A DNA stretch of 64,000 nt from SIG607 sp045533195 (GCA_045533195.1 JAZSHI010000024.1:1-64000); one strand, 5' to 3'; counted from the first letter of the stretch, positions 34,672 through 43,145 are shown. Translations and numbers: made by a program. The notes: generated from the letters alone by a model not told the origin.

Positions 34672-34693
34672 ACACGCCTTCGGGCGTGTTTTT
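34672..34693. terminator. Terminator after the four-helix-bundle gene
   Basis: ACACGCC-TTCG-GGCGTGT followed by seven T's. The converging TPR gene ends at its edge. Confidence 0.85.
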
Positions 34694-35902
34694 TTACTTC
34701 CCTATATAAACCTCGTCTTCGCCGATTAGAGTGCCTTCAAGGTCGTAAAGTTTAACATAGGCGTAGCCTGTTTCGGCATAGGCGGGGGTTTTAAACCATA
34801 CCCACGTACAGCCTTCGCTGCCCGACTTCCAATTTTTTCCGAAATCCCCCTTTTGAACACTGCCGCCTGGGAAAACTATTTCATATTTTACAGTAGTGGT
34901 AGCATTTGGTGCGCCGCCCGAAAGAGTAACGTGAAAATAAACGGTATCAAAACGGGATATAACGGCGCTATCGGTGGTTTTATCCTCTTTACTGTTATTT
35001 ATAATACATTTGGCAGACCAAGAGTAAAGGCTTTTGTGAATTGCCTTTGATTCCTCATAATTTACGCTTACTAATTCCTTTAAGTATTCAAAGGTGGTCA
35101 AGTCCTCCGCATTTTGATGCCCTTTTACATAGGCAAACATTGACTGTTGTTTTAAATTAAGGCTATCCTCATAATCTGAAATTTCTTCAAAAATTTTAAC
35201 CGCTTCGGTATATTTTCCTGCCTTGTGATAAGACTTTGCTTTGTTATAATTTGACAGAACAAGCTGCTCGTTGCTGTCCTTATAATCGGCAAGTGAAGAA
35301 AAAATATTTACCGCCGCTTCCCACTTTTCGCCCTTTATCGCAATAAGTCCTAATTGATAATTACATTCCTTTATATTTTTTCCTGCTTCTTTATAATTAC
35401 CAAGGGCATTGAAATTCTCCTTTGCCCTTTCCCACTCTGCTTTTTCCATAAGTTTAAGGGCATCTTTATATAAACATTCTTTTTTAAGTCCTAAAGAATC
35501 GTGATATTCCCCCAGCTCATCAAAGAAAATATATGCTTCCCCGTATTTTTCATCACTAAAAAGCCTTAGCGCAACGTCGTATTTGGTTCTAAAAATTCTG
35601 TCACTACTGTCCTTATAGTCACCAAGGTCTTCAAATATCTCAATTGCCTTTTCATAATCTCCGTTTTTTATGTGACCAAGAGCTTTATTATATCTTAACT
35701 GCGGAAGAAGAATAACAACAAAAAGAATCGATAAGGCAACAAGCAAAACAGCGGTTATGCATAATGCTATAACCGTTTTTCTTTTTTTCTTTTTTGCATT
35801 TTTAATTGCCAGTTCCTTAACCTCTTTAAGCTCTTCCTCAGCATTATCATATGCATCCTGCCAGAACCTATCGGTATCGTTAATCTGAAATGAAGGCTTC
35901 AC
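34694..35902 (-). CDS. Membrane-anchored TPR-like repeat protein
   Basis: 402 residues. A cytoplasmic, lysine-rich N-terminus (about 1-43) and one membrane helix (44-67) are followed by about five TPR/SEL1-like repeats, each ending in a loop such as LGDYKDS, LGEYHDS, LGNYKEA, LADYKDS or ISDYEDS. The last ~110 residues form a beta-rich domain with Gly-rich turns. Proteins with DYKDS-type repeats are common in clostridia but have no known function. It has a start with AGAGGGGT upstream and is a single-gene unit. Confidence 0.75.
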   Translation of the reverse strand: MKPSFQINDTDRFWQDAYDNAEEELKEVKELAIKNAKKKKRKTVIALCITAVLLVALSILFVVILLPQLRYNKALGHIKNGDYEKAIEIFEDLGDYKDSSDRIFRTKYDVALRLFSDEKYGEAYIFFDELGEYHDSLGLKKECLYKDALKLMEKAEWERAKENFNALGNYKEAGKNIKECNYQLGLIAIKGEKWEAAVNIFSSLADYKDSNEQLVLSNYNKAKSYHKAGKYTEAVKIFEEISDYEDSLNLKQQSMFAYVKGHQNAEDLTTFEYLKELVSVNYEESKAIHKSLYSWSAKCIINNSKEDKTTDSAVISRFDTVYFHVTLSGGAPNATTTVKYEIVFPGGSVQKGDFGKNWKSGSEGCTWVWFKTPAYAETGYAYVKLYDLEGTLIGEDEVYIGK

Positions 35903-35965
35903 TATAACCCCTCTTTTTTGTTTTATATACTGATTTTATCACCTTTTCCGACTTTTTTCAACAAA

Positions 35966-35995
35966 AAAAGAAGTCCTATTTCTAAGACTTCTTTT
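35966..35995 (-). terminator. Terminator-like stem upstream of the TPR gene
   Basis: AAAAGAAGTC/GACTTCTTTT with a 10-base loop. Probably ends the leftward zinc-ribbon transcript. From 35996 to 36080 I see nothing else. Confidence 0.6.
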
Positions 35996-36080
35996 ATCCT
36001 TTTATTAATGCTGTAAAAAACTTCACCAATATCTATTTTGGGGGCTTTATCTCTTTCGTTACAACATATATTAATTGGTA

Positions 36081-36111
36081 TTTTGTAGGGGACGATGCCC
36101 ACATCGTCCCG
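36081..36111. repeat. 31-bp palindromic repeat, copy 2
   Basis: TTTTGTAGGGGACGATG then CCCACATCGTCCCG; identical over 31 bases, in inverse orientation, to 18548-18578. It lies just downstream of the zinc-ribbon gene. Confidence 0.85.
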
Positions 36112-36128
36112 TTTAAACTGTGCGAAGT

Positions 36129-36410
36129 TTAATAAAGTCGTCCGTAATTCTTTTTTAATTCTTCTATTTTTTCTTTATTCTGTTTTATGAATTCCTCTGC
36201 ATTTTCCTCACTATAAAAAGAGTATTTATAACCGCAAACACCGCAGACGTATTCATAACTTTTAATTTGATAGGCATCGCAGATAGGACAAATTATGGTG
36301 TTGTCAAATCTTGAAAGAGGGTTTTTATATTGCACAAGATTTATATATCTGTCGCCAATACTGTAAACACCATTTTTATCGGGGTGGCAAATAAAAACCA
36401 GAGATTCCAT
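36129..36410 (-). CDS. Small zinc-ribbon protein
   Basis: 93 residues. Two CxxC knuckles, CPICDAYQ and CGVCGYKY, 14 residues apart form a zinc ribbon (about residues 41-62). A C-terminal Lys/Glu helix (FIKQNKEKIEELKK) follows. No other domain. The ATG at 36410 has AAGGAG upstream and sits 17 bases after the U run of a terminator that ends a long structured RNA, so the gene may be controlled by read-through. Confidence 0.75.
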   Translation of the reverse strand: MESLVFICHPDKNGVYSIGDRYINLVQYKNPLSRFDNTIICPICDAYQIKSYEYVCGVCGYKYSFYSEENAEEFIKQNKEKIEELKKNYGRLY

Positions 36411-36427
36411 AATAACTCCTTTATAAT

Positions 36428-36636
36428 AAAAAAGTGCGGCAACCGAAGTTACCGCACCGAAAAACGCAAACTCCGATTGTCGCCAAACAAATTACAAGTA
36501 ATGAGGATTTACACACACAATAGCTTGTAGGAATTTGCGGTTTTGCAAAATTTACAAAAATATTGTATGTGTATAAAAGGGTATAATACCCCCATAAAAA
36601 CTGTAATCCTCCTAAAATATGCAATTTGTTTGGCGT
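36428..36636 (-). ncRNA. Structured RNA A (unidentified), with terminator
   Basis: Predicted transcript of about 207 bases. Closing stem: a 13-bp perfect inverted repeat (36623-36635 with 36481-36493). Inside are GAGGAUUA/UAAAUCCUC, CACAUACAAUA/UAUUGUGUGUG, UUGUA/UACAA and an apical UUUGC/GCAAA. A 3' linker (36461-36474) can pair with the apical segment (36530-36544) over 14 pairs with one bulge. It ends in a 10-bp, UUCG-loop terminator (36434-36457) and six U's. It may be a free small RNA or a leader of the zinc-ribbon gene. It resembles RNA B at 52.1 kb. It fills most of the gene-free 36411-36761 interval. Confidence 0.7.
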
Positions 36637-36640
36637 ATTT

Positions 36641-36669
36641 AGTATATCACAGAAAAAAACAAAATACAA
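36641..36669 (-). promoter_or_regulatory. Sigma-A promoter of RNA A
   Basis: Minus strand TTGTAT (36664-36669), 17-base spacer, TATACT (36641-36646). The expected start, seven bases on, is the first base of the closing stem. Confidence 0.75.
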
Positions 36670-36720
36670 GAAATTAATTTCATACCCTTTTTCCTACACC
36701 CTACACCCTATTCCCTAATA

Positions 36721-36760
36721 AAAAAGAAATGAGCACATTCGGAGCGCTCATTTCTTTTTT
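36721..36760 (-). terminator. Terminator of the MFS/PIG-L unit
   Basis: Fourteen-base arms AAAAAGAAATGAGC and complement with an 11-base loop. Confidence 0.8.
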
Positions 36761-36761
36761 A

Positions 36762-37610
36762 TTAAAGATTTTTAAACAATTCTTTCATTTCTTCGGTAAG
36801 GGGGGCGCCGTAGGGACAGTGTGCAAAGGCTTCTGCTGTTTTGATTTTTTTGCCCTTTTCTTCGCCGTAGATTTCAATAAGCTCTTTTCTGAAACGTGCG
36901 GCTGTTTTGGCATTACGTACTGCATATCCTCTGCGAGCAGCCATAACCTCTTCGTCGGTGGTGTCTTCGGTTAAATTAATGCCCTTAAGCCACTCGAAGC
37001 GTTCTTCTTTGCCCTCAGGAACTTCATCGTGAGTAGTATAGGGAAGCCACTCATAAACCTGAGATACGTTAATGTCGGCTATCTTAAGTTTAATATCGTG
37101 TACGTCATCGGTAGGAACAATAAGAGCAAGTTCAAAATCGGGATTCGTAAAGCGATCCTCATAATAAAGAATAAGAGGAGTGTCGGTCATAGCAGGGGTG
37201 TCGGGACATTCGTGAGGAACGATAAGCATATAAGAAGCGTCCTGCACCAAAATACCTGCGGCGCGGTGGTCGGCGTGATAGTCGTTAGCGCGGTGAGTGA
37301 TAATAACGTCGGGATTATAGTTTCTTATATAGCGGATAAGTCTTCTTCTGTTTTCAAGGGTAGGCTCTAACGAACAGTCATTCATATCGGTCCATACGTC
37401 GTACTGAATACCAAGAAGCTCTGCTACCTGTGCAGATTCTCCTGCTCGTCTTGCAACCGTTTCCTCGGGAGTCATAATGTGGTGACCGCCGCTGCCGTTA
37501 CAAAGGCTTAAAAATCTTACGTCGTGACCTTGTGCCTTGAGCTTCGGAGTAATACCTCCGCAACGAAATTCGTTGTCATCCTGATGTGCGCCAATCATTA
37601 AAAATTTCAT
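36762..37610 (-). CDS. PIG-L (LmbE) family deacetylase
   Basis: 282 residues. The zinc site AHQDDNEFRCGG (AHxDD type) lies at the N-terminus and HADHRAAG supplies the later His. Family members remove acetyl groups from N-acetylglucosamine-type substrates. It is four bases after the MFS stop. The local gene set (MFS transporter, AraC regulator, dehydrogenase) suggests uptake and use of an amino-sugar-like compound (inference). Confidence 0.92.
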   Translation of the reverse strand: MKFLMIGAHQDDNEFRCGGITPKLKAQGHDVRFLSLCNGSGGHHIMTPEETVARRAGESAQVAELLGIQYDVWTDMNDCSLEPTLENRRRLIRYIRNYNPDVIITHRANDYHADHRAAGILVQDASYMLIVPHECPDTPAMTDTPLILYYEDRFTNPDFELALIVPTDDVHDIKLKIADINVSQVYEWLPYTTHDEVPEGKEERFEWLKGINLTEDTTDEEVMAARRGYAVRNAKTAARFRKELIEIYGEEKGKKIKTAEAFAHCPYGAPLTEEMKELFKNL

Positions 37611-37614
37611 AGTT

Positions 37615-38874
37615 TTACATCCTTTCGAGTTGTTCTTTGTGTTTATAAGAAAGCTTCATTGCTATAAGGAAAATAAAGCTTATAATAACCAAAATAATGA
37701 GTAAAGAAACAAGTGATAATGTGTAGTTACCAAAAATATCATAAAAAATATTCATAGCAGGAGCGCCGATGGACATACCCAAATATGAAATAGAAACAAA
37801 AATTCCCAACACGTCATTATAGGATTTAAGTCCGAAAAATTCACCTGCATAAATCGGTAACATAACCGTTTCTAAGGGAAGAGAAAGAGCAAATAATAAA
37901 GCGCTTATAACGGCAATAATCTTACCGAGTAGGGTGTCTCCGATTGTAAGCAGAGCAGAAATATTTAAAATACCGCAAACAAGGGAAACAATAACAGCGG
38001 TTTTAAGTCCGAATTTATCGTAAAGTGTTCCGCTTAAAATTTTTGAAAAGGCAAGAGTAAAGGTATAAATACTGATAATTGTAGTAACCATTCCCTTTGA
38101 AAGACCGGTATCCTCCAAAACAGCAGCATAGGAAGCAGCAAGACCTTGAAGAATAAGGCAGGAAAGAAAAATAAAGCAGCAAATCATATAAAAATAAGGC
38201 TTTTTTAAAGCGTCTTTAATTCCGATACCTTCAAAATCTGCGGTTTTTTTGGTGGTTTTGTTGTCCTTGTGCAGAGCCGATTTGTTATTATCGGCATACA
38301 AGAAGAGAAAAAGAAGAAAAACCGCACCCACAAGACAGGCTATTAAAATATAAGCCTTTTTATAACCGAAAACGCTGCTGCTTATAATAGGGGTTAAAAT
38401 ATTGGTTGCGATTGTTCCGCCGAAACCGTTAGCGGCAAGAACAATGCCCATAACCGTACCCACGTTTTTTGCCGCTCTGCGTCTGATTATTGAACCCACC
38501 ATAGAGGTGGAAGTCCAGGAAAAGCCGATACCAAGGAACGTGCCCGCAAGATAAAAGCCGGAAAGTGTGGTTGAAAAGGCGAATAACAGCATAGAAGCTA
38601 TGAGGAAAAGCAGTCCCGCAAGAATAAGCTTTTTAGTGCCGAATTTCGTAACAAGCGCTCCGAAAAAAGCATTGACAACAGCAGACGAAATAAAACGGAA
38701 GGTGTCGGCAACCGAAAAGGCGCTTCGGCTCATATTTAAGGCGTTTGTTACGGGAGATAGAAAAATGGTTTTACTGGTGGAGCAAAAGCCCAGACAAAGT
38801 AAAATCATCAAAAAGCAAAGCACATACACCAAAATGTTGTACCGCGGGCTGTCAAAAAATTTAAATTTCTTCAT
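37615..38874 (-). CDS. Major facilitator superfamily transporter
   Basis: 419 residues, about 12 membrane helices in two halves with a cytoplasmic loop around residue 200. The N-terminal half resembles the oxalate/formate-type MFS group. It forms an operon with the PIG-L gene and is divergent from an AraC regulator 125 bases away. Substrate unknown. Confidence 0.9.
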   Translation of the reverse strand: MKKFKFFDSPRYNILVYVLCFLMILLCLGFCSTSKTIFLSPVTNALNMSRSAFSVADTFRFISSAVVNAFFGALVTKFGTKKLILAGLLFLIASMLLFAFSTTLSGFYLAGTFLGIGFSWTSTSMVGSIIRRRAAKNVGTVMGIVLAANGFGGTIATNILTPIISSSVFGYKKAYILIACLVGAVFLLFLFLYADNNKSALHKDNKTTKKTADFEGIGIKDALKKPYFYMICCFIFLSCLILQGLAASYAAVLEDTGLSKGMVTTIISIYTFTLAFSKILSGTLYDKFGLKTAVIVSLVCGILNISALLTIGDTLLGKIIAVISALLFALSLPLETVMLPIYAGEFFGLKSYNDVLGIFVSISYLGMSIGAPAMNIFYDIFGNYTLSLVSLLIILVIISFIFLIAMKLSYKHKEQLERM

Positions 38875-38999
38875 ATAAAGCCTCCAACCAATTTAACAAA
38901 AATTTTCATTGACTTTAATATATATTGATTATACAATAAAAATAACCCAAAGTAGTTAGCAAAAGGTACATTTAATTTAACATTTCTTCCGAGGTAGTT

Positions 39000-39869
39000 A
39001 TGGAAAAGAGAAATACGGTAAAAAAAGAAATTGAAATAACAGGCTTTATAAGTATATATTATTTTGAACACGGCAAGGAATTTCACCACGCCCCCGAACA
39101 GCACGATTTTTGGGAAATAGTTTACGTTGATAAGGGTGAAATAGTTGCCGTTACCGATGGTTTAGGTCAAACCTTGACGGCAGGTCAGGCAATATTCCAT
39201 TGTCCAAATGACGTACACAGCCATATTTCAAATAAAAAAGTGCCTAACAATATGTTTGTGGTAACCTTTTTAACAGACAGTCCCGCTATGTCCTTTTTCC
39301 ATAAAAAAACCTTTGATTTAGACGATAACTCTAAAAAGCTTTTATCGCTTTTTCTTAAAGAGGCGAAGAACGCTTTAGGCGAAGTGCAGGGGGATTTTAA
39401 AAACCGTCACGCAATAGATTTTGAAGGAGAGGCTTTCGGTTCCACACAGCTTATGGCAGCTTATCTTGAGGAATTTCTTATAAAGCTTATAAGAAGCGGT
39501 ACGGGCGGTAACGCAATTTTGGAAAATGAAGAAGCAAAACGAATAGGCGACAATTCCACCGCCGTTCTTATTAAGAAATATTTAAACAGTATGGTTTACG
39601 AAAACCTAAGGCTAGAGGATATTTGCAATCACTTTTTTATGGGGAAATCAAAGCTTTCCTATATATTTAAGGAAAACACGGGAAAAAGTCCTATGCAGTA
39701 TCTGTCCTTCCTTAAAATAGAGGAAGCAAAAAGACTTTTAAGAGAAGGGAATATGAGTGTGGGCGAAATAGCAGACGCATTAAAATATTCGGGTATCCAC
39801 AGCTTTACCCGCGCTTTTAAAAACGTCACGGGCTTTTCTCCAACCTCATATATAAAGAGTATTTATTGA
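39000..39869 (+). CDS. AraC-family transcriptional regulator
   Basis: 289 residues. N-terminal cupin-like sensor (HHAPEQHDFWEIVYVDKGE) and C-terminal double helix-turn-helix (LEDICNHFFMGKSKLSYIFK, VGEIADALKYSGIHSFTRAF). The start has GAGGTAG upstream. It is the obvious regulator of the divergent MFS/PIG-L unit and perhaps of the dehydrogenase. Confidence 0.93.
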   Translation: MEKRNTVKKEIEITGFISIYYFEHGKEFHHAPEQHDFWEIVYVDKGEIVAVTDGLGQTLTAGQAIFHCPNDVHSHISNKKVPNNMFVVTFLTDSPAMSFFHKKTFDLDDNSKKLLSLFLKEAKNALGEVQGDFKNRHAIDFEGEAFGSTQLMAAYLEEFLIKLIRSGTGGNAILENEEAKRIGDNSTAVLIKKYLNSMVYENLRLEDICNHFFMGKSKLSYIFKENTGKSPMQYLSFLKIEEAKRLLREGNMSVGEIADALKYSGIHSFTRAFKNVTGFSPTSYIKSIY

Positions 39870-39909
39870 GTGTGCAAAAAAAATAAGCAAAAAAATCAAA
39901 ACATAGGCA

Positions 39910-39938
39910 TTGCAAATTTTTAAAAAGTATGTTAAAAT
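39910..39938 (+). promoter_or_regulatory. Sigma-A promoter of the dehydrogenase gene
   Basis: TTGCAA (39910-39915), 17 bases, TAAAAT (39933-39938). Confidence 0.65.
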
Positions 39939-39976
39939 AATAACACAATAATAATTTTTATAAAGGAGAGATTCCC

Positions 39977-41089
39977 ATGGCAGAATTTAACATTCCCGAA
40001 AAAGCAAGAGTTGCCGTATTAACAGGCGAAAAGAAGATTGATATTCTCACTCTTCCCGTACCCGAAATCGGTGACGACGAAGTACTCGTAAAGGTTGAGC
40101 AGACCGGTATCTGCGGTACCGACGTACACGAATACAAGGGCGACCCCTTTGGTTACATCCCTGTTGAGCTCGGTCACGAGGGTACAGGTACCGTTGTAAA
40201 GCTCGGTAAAAACGTTACTACCGACTATTACGGCAAACCCCTTAAGGTTGGCGACAAAATCGTTACAGGTCTTAAACCCTGTGGTGTTTGCGACACCTGT
40301 AAGAACGATCCCGAGCATATTCATCTTTGCCCCGGCGGCGAAATCTTCGGACTTATGCCCGGTGAAGAAGCATACAAGAACTTCAACGGTTGGTTCGGCG
40401 AGTATATCAAGGTTAATGCAGGCGGCGTTATCTTCAACGTAAGCGATATGGACGTTGACCTCCGTACCCTTATTGAACCCACAGCAGTTATCGTTCACGC
40501 TGTTGAACAGGCTAAGCAGATCTTTAACTTCAAGCAGGGCTCTTACGTTCTCGTTCAGGGCTGCGGACCTATCGGTCTTTTACTTCTCGCTATGGTTCGT
40601 ACCATGGGTGTTAGAAATATTATCGCTGTTGACGGCGACAAGCAGAGACTTGAAATGGCTAAAAAGCTGGGCGCTGCTTACACCGTAAACTTTATGGAAG
40701 AAGATGCTATTGCTAAGGTTATGGAAATTACCGGTACAGGCGCTGAAATGGCATTCCAGTGCACAGGTTCTCCCAAGGCTGCCAGCACCATCTGGAAATA
40801 TGTACGCCGCGGCGGAAGTATGTGCGAACTCGGCTTCTTCGTTGATAACGGTGATACCACCTATAATCCTCACCTTGACATCTGTAACAAGGAAATCAAG
40901 GTTATCGGTTCTTGGACCTATCAGGCAAAGGACTGGATTCAGGCTTGTGAAGTGCTTAAGGAAGCACAGAAGGACGGCCTTCCCGTTGAAGAACTCTTAA
41001 GCCACAAATATGCACTTGCCGACATTAACGAGGCAATGGAAATGAATATCAGCATGAAGGGCTTAAAGATCGTTGTAATGGGCGAATAA
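39977..41089 (+). CDS. Zinc-dependent medium-chain alcohol/polyol dehydrogenase
   Basis: 370 residues. GroES-like domain with catalytic-zinc ligands in GICGTDVHE and LGHEGTG, structural-zinc cysteines in KPCGVCDTCKN and HLCPGG, and a Rossmann fold with GCGPIGLL. It is in the threonine/sorbitol dehydrogenase group; the substrate is not determinable. Strong, regular codon use suggests high expression. Own promoter and terminator. Confidence 0.92.
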   Translation: MAEFNIPEKARVAVLTGEKKIDILTLPVPEIGDDEVLVKVEQTGICGTDVHEYKGDPFGYIPVELGHEGTGTVVKLGKNVTTDYYGKPLKVGDKIVTGLKPCGVCDTCKNDPEHIHLCPGGEIFGLMPGEEAYKNFNGWFGEYIKVNAGGVIFNVSDMDVDLRTLIEPTAVIVHAVEQAKQIFNFKQGSYVLVQGCGPIGLLLLAMVRTMGVRNIIAVDGDKQRLEMAKKLGAAYTVNFMEEDAIAKVMEITGTGAEMAFQCTGSPKAASTIWKYVRRGGSMCELGFFVDNGDTTYNPHLDICNKEIKVIGSWTYQAKDWIQACEVLKEAQKDGLPVEELLSHKYALADINEAMEMNISMKGLKIVVMGE

Positions 41090-41118
41090 TTAAGCAAAAC
41101 AAATCCCGAAAATAAATA

Positions 41119-41156
41119 AAATGCGGTAGAAGAAAAACGAAACTTCTACCGCATTT
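41119..41156 (+). terminator. Terminator of the dehydrogenase gene
   Basis: Fourteen-base stem AAATGCGGTAGAAG and complement, 10-base loop, T run. Confidence 0.85.
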
Positions 41157-41171
41157 TTATAGTTTTTATAC

Positions 41172-41312
41172 TTTGGCTCCCTCTGACGAGGGAGCTGTTG
41201 AGCGTTTAGCGAAACTGAGGGAGAGAAACTTAAGTAAAAGACGTTATTATAGCTCTTCTCTCCCTCCGTCTTTTGCTTCGCAAAATCCACCTCCCTCGTC
41301 AGATGGAGGCTA
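41172..41312. repeat. MITE-like palindromic element A
   Basis: About 140 bp with imperfect ~22-bp terminal inverted repeats (GCTCCCTCTGACGAGGGAGC and inverse). The core contains GTCTTTTGCTTCGCAAAA, related in inverse orientation to element B at 54.2 kb. No ORF. Confidence 0.75.
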
Positions 41313-41369
41313 GAAATTTTATTGTCAATTCAGCTGATAAACTACGCTTTGTATTTTTACAGCCATTTT

Positions 41370-42620
41370 TTAAAACATTCCTTTTCCGTAAACAAGTACG
41401 GCGGTATATCCGTTTGCCAGTTTAAGCGTTGACCAATAAACTGTAGTAAGGGTAGAATTAGCGCTGCTTTGTATTTGCTTTTTAAGTGCGTCATCGGAGC
41501 AGTTCTTTACAAGAATAAACGCCCAATCGGGTTGCCTTGAGTTATAGCAAGAGATAACCGTGCTTACAAAGGAATTATCGTTTAAGTCCTGAACTACGCT
41601 ATCGGGATTCATATAATAGCTTTCCTTACATTCGGGGATAACCTCATCGTAATCTTCAGAATAAGTGCGAAGGGAATCGCTGAATGCAAAGTAAAGTCCG
41701 CTGCCCATACTGCAGTTCTTTTTTGGAATAAGCTCATCGGTGGAAGCATCGGCATTATACCATTTTCCGTCAATTTTAAAGGCAGTCCAGGTGTGGCCTA
41801 TTTCTTCTTCGCTGCTGTACATTTTTTCAGCCGCTTCGATTCCTGCCATTCTAAAGAGCAGGGAAAGAGCGTTTGCAAAACCGTCGCATTGGGTTTTTCC
41901 TGTAATTAAAGCGTCGTAGAGATAAGGGAATACGTCGGTTTTTCCGTCATCATCCTCGTATTTTTCATACTCAACGTTTTGCGCTAAAATTTTATATAGA
42001 TGCTCTGCTTTTTGGTAGTCTGAAAGATTTTGGGGAAGGCTTTTTATAACATCTTTAACGGCTTCAACCGCTAATAGTTTTTTGTTGAAGTGCTCGGCGG
42101 AAAAATTGAATATTGTTATGTAATATCCGTCAAAGGCAGCCTCTCCTGTATAAAAATCTGTAATTTCCACAGGGATAGAGGAAGTAAAGGTGCCGCCTTC
42201 AAAACGCAGATTTTGTTCAAGCAGAGGAGAATCAAGGGAAAGGAATTCGGCTATTTTTATAATATCATCCACGCTCTCCACAAGAAGCGAATCAACTAAA
42301 ATATTGGAGTAGCTGTTTTCAAGGGCATATTCAAGAGCTAAATAAACCTGCTGTTCGTTGGCGGTAAGAGCGTTATAGTAAATATCACTTCTAAGATATT
42401 TGTACCCAGAGGTGTAATCATCGAAAAAGGCGGCGCTTAAGTACTGCTCTTTGTCTTCCTTTAAAATTGTGCCGTTAGAAAATCCGAAATAGGCAGAATT
42501 TTCAACCTTCTCAATAATTTTTCGGCTGTTTATGATGTTGGAAAAATCCGAGGCAAAGGAACAGCCCGAAAGTAAAAAACAAATAGCCAAAAAAACAGCA
42601 ATTATTTTAATTTTCCTCAT
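41370..42620 (-). CDS. Transglutaminase-like lipoprotein
   Basis: 416 residues. Lipobox LLSGC at the end of the signal peptide. The transglutaminase triad is visible: Cys in TQCDGFANAL, His in GHTWTAFKID, Asp in WYNADAS. It should be an extracytoplasmic cysteine protease or transglutaminase fold anchored to the membrane. Single-gene unit. Confidence 0.85.
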   Translation of the reverse strand: MRKIKIIAVFLAICFLLSGCSFASDFSNIINSRKIIEKVENSAYFGFSNGTILKEDKEQYLSAAFFDDYTSGYKYLRSDIYYNALTANEQQVYLALEYALENSYSNILVDSLLVESVDDIIKIAEFLSLDSPLLEQNLRFEGGTFTSSIPVEITDFYTGEAAFDGYYITIFNFSAEHFNKKLLAVEAVKDVIKSLPQNLSDYQKAEHLYKILAQNVEYEKYEDDDGKTDVFPYLYDALITGKTQCDGFANALSLLFRMAGIEAAEKMYSSEEEIGHTWTAFKIDGKWYNADASTDELIPKKNCSMGSGLYFAFSDSLRTYSEDYDEVIPECKESYYMNPDSVVQDLNDNSFVSTVISCYNSRQPDWAFILVKNCSDDALKKQIQSSANSTLTTVYWSTLKLANGYTAVLVYGKGMF

Positions 42621-42690
42621 ATCGCACCTACTTTCAACATAACTATATCATAAATTAGCAAAAAATTCAATGCTGGGGTATATAAAGAAA

Positions 42691-42716
42691 AAAGACAAGC
42701 CAAAAGGCTTGTCTTT
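42691..42716 (-). terminator. Terminator of tRNA-Arg
   Basis: Eleven-base stem AAAGACAAGCC with AAAA loop, starting at the tRNA CCA end; U-rich on the minus strand. Confidence 0.8.
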
Positions 42717-42792
42717 GGCGCGCTGTAAGAGATTCGAACTCCTGGCCTTTTGGTCCGTAGCCAAACGCTCTATCCAGCTGAGCTAACAGCGC
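42716..42792 (-). tRNA. tRNA-Arg (ACG)
   Basis: 77 bases with encoded CCA, acceptor GCGCTGT/ACAGCGC, anticodon stem TTTGG/CCAAA with loop CTACGGA, giving anticodon ACG (ICG after modification). Confidence 0.95.
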
Positions 42793-42871
42793 ATTAAATA
42801 ATGTTGCCAAAGTATAATACCACAAAGAAAAGAAAAAATCAAGTATTTTTTTATAAATCTCAAAAAAAGAG

Positions 42872-42899
42872 AAAAAACCGTAAGGATTTACGGTTTTTT
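42872..42899 (-). terminator. Terminator of spoIIID
   Basis: ACCGTAA/TTACGGT stem with a GGAT loop and runs of A and T on the two sides. It overlaps the spoIIID stop. Confidence 0.8.
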
Positions 42900-43145
42900 G
42901 TACATTAAATATTTTTCTCTTGTGGCAATACCTCCGCGTATATGCCGTTCATCTTTGTTTTTCTTTAAAACCTTAGCCACCTGTTTATAAAGGTCGGGTT
43001 TAATGGCTTTAAGGCGGTCGGTTACATCTTTATGTACGGTGGATTTGCTTACGTTAAAAACGGTGGCGGTCTGCCTTACGGTTGCCCCCGTTTCAACTAT
43101 ATACCGTCCAAGCTCCGCCGCCCTTTCATACGAAAAATTTTTCAT
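42888..43145 (-). CDS. spoIIID: Sporulation transcriptional regulator SpoIIID
   Basis: 85 residues from the ATG at 43145, with GGGAG upstream. The diagnostic helix-turn-helix (GATVRQTATVFNVSKSTVHKDV) and the basic C-terminal helix (KKNKDERHIRGGIATREKY) are complete. SpoIIID reprograms mother-cell transcription in sporulation. A sigma-E-type promoter precedes it. This marks the organism as a spore former. Confidence 0.96.
   Translation of the reverse strand: MKNFSYERAAELGRYIVETGATVRQTATVFNVSKSTVHKDVTDRLKAIKPDLYKQVAKVLKKNKDERHIRGGIATREKYLMYKKP

Noticed and set aside
36428..36636. 6S RNA as the identity of RNA A
   Set aside because: Size and rod shape fit, but the long 3' tail beyond the closing stem and the second similar RNA with a leader-like position do not. 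Not excluded without a covariance-model search.
36421..36669. 82-residue hydrophobic leftward ORF
   Set aside because: It spans the promoter, stems and terminator of RNA A and lacks a ribosome site; the structured-RNA reading explains the sequence better.
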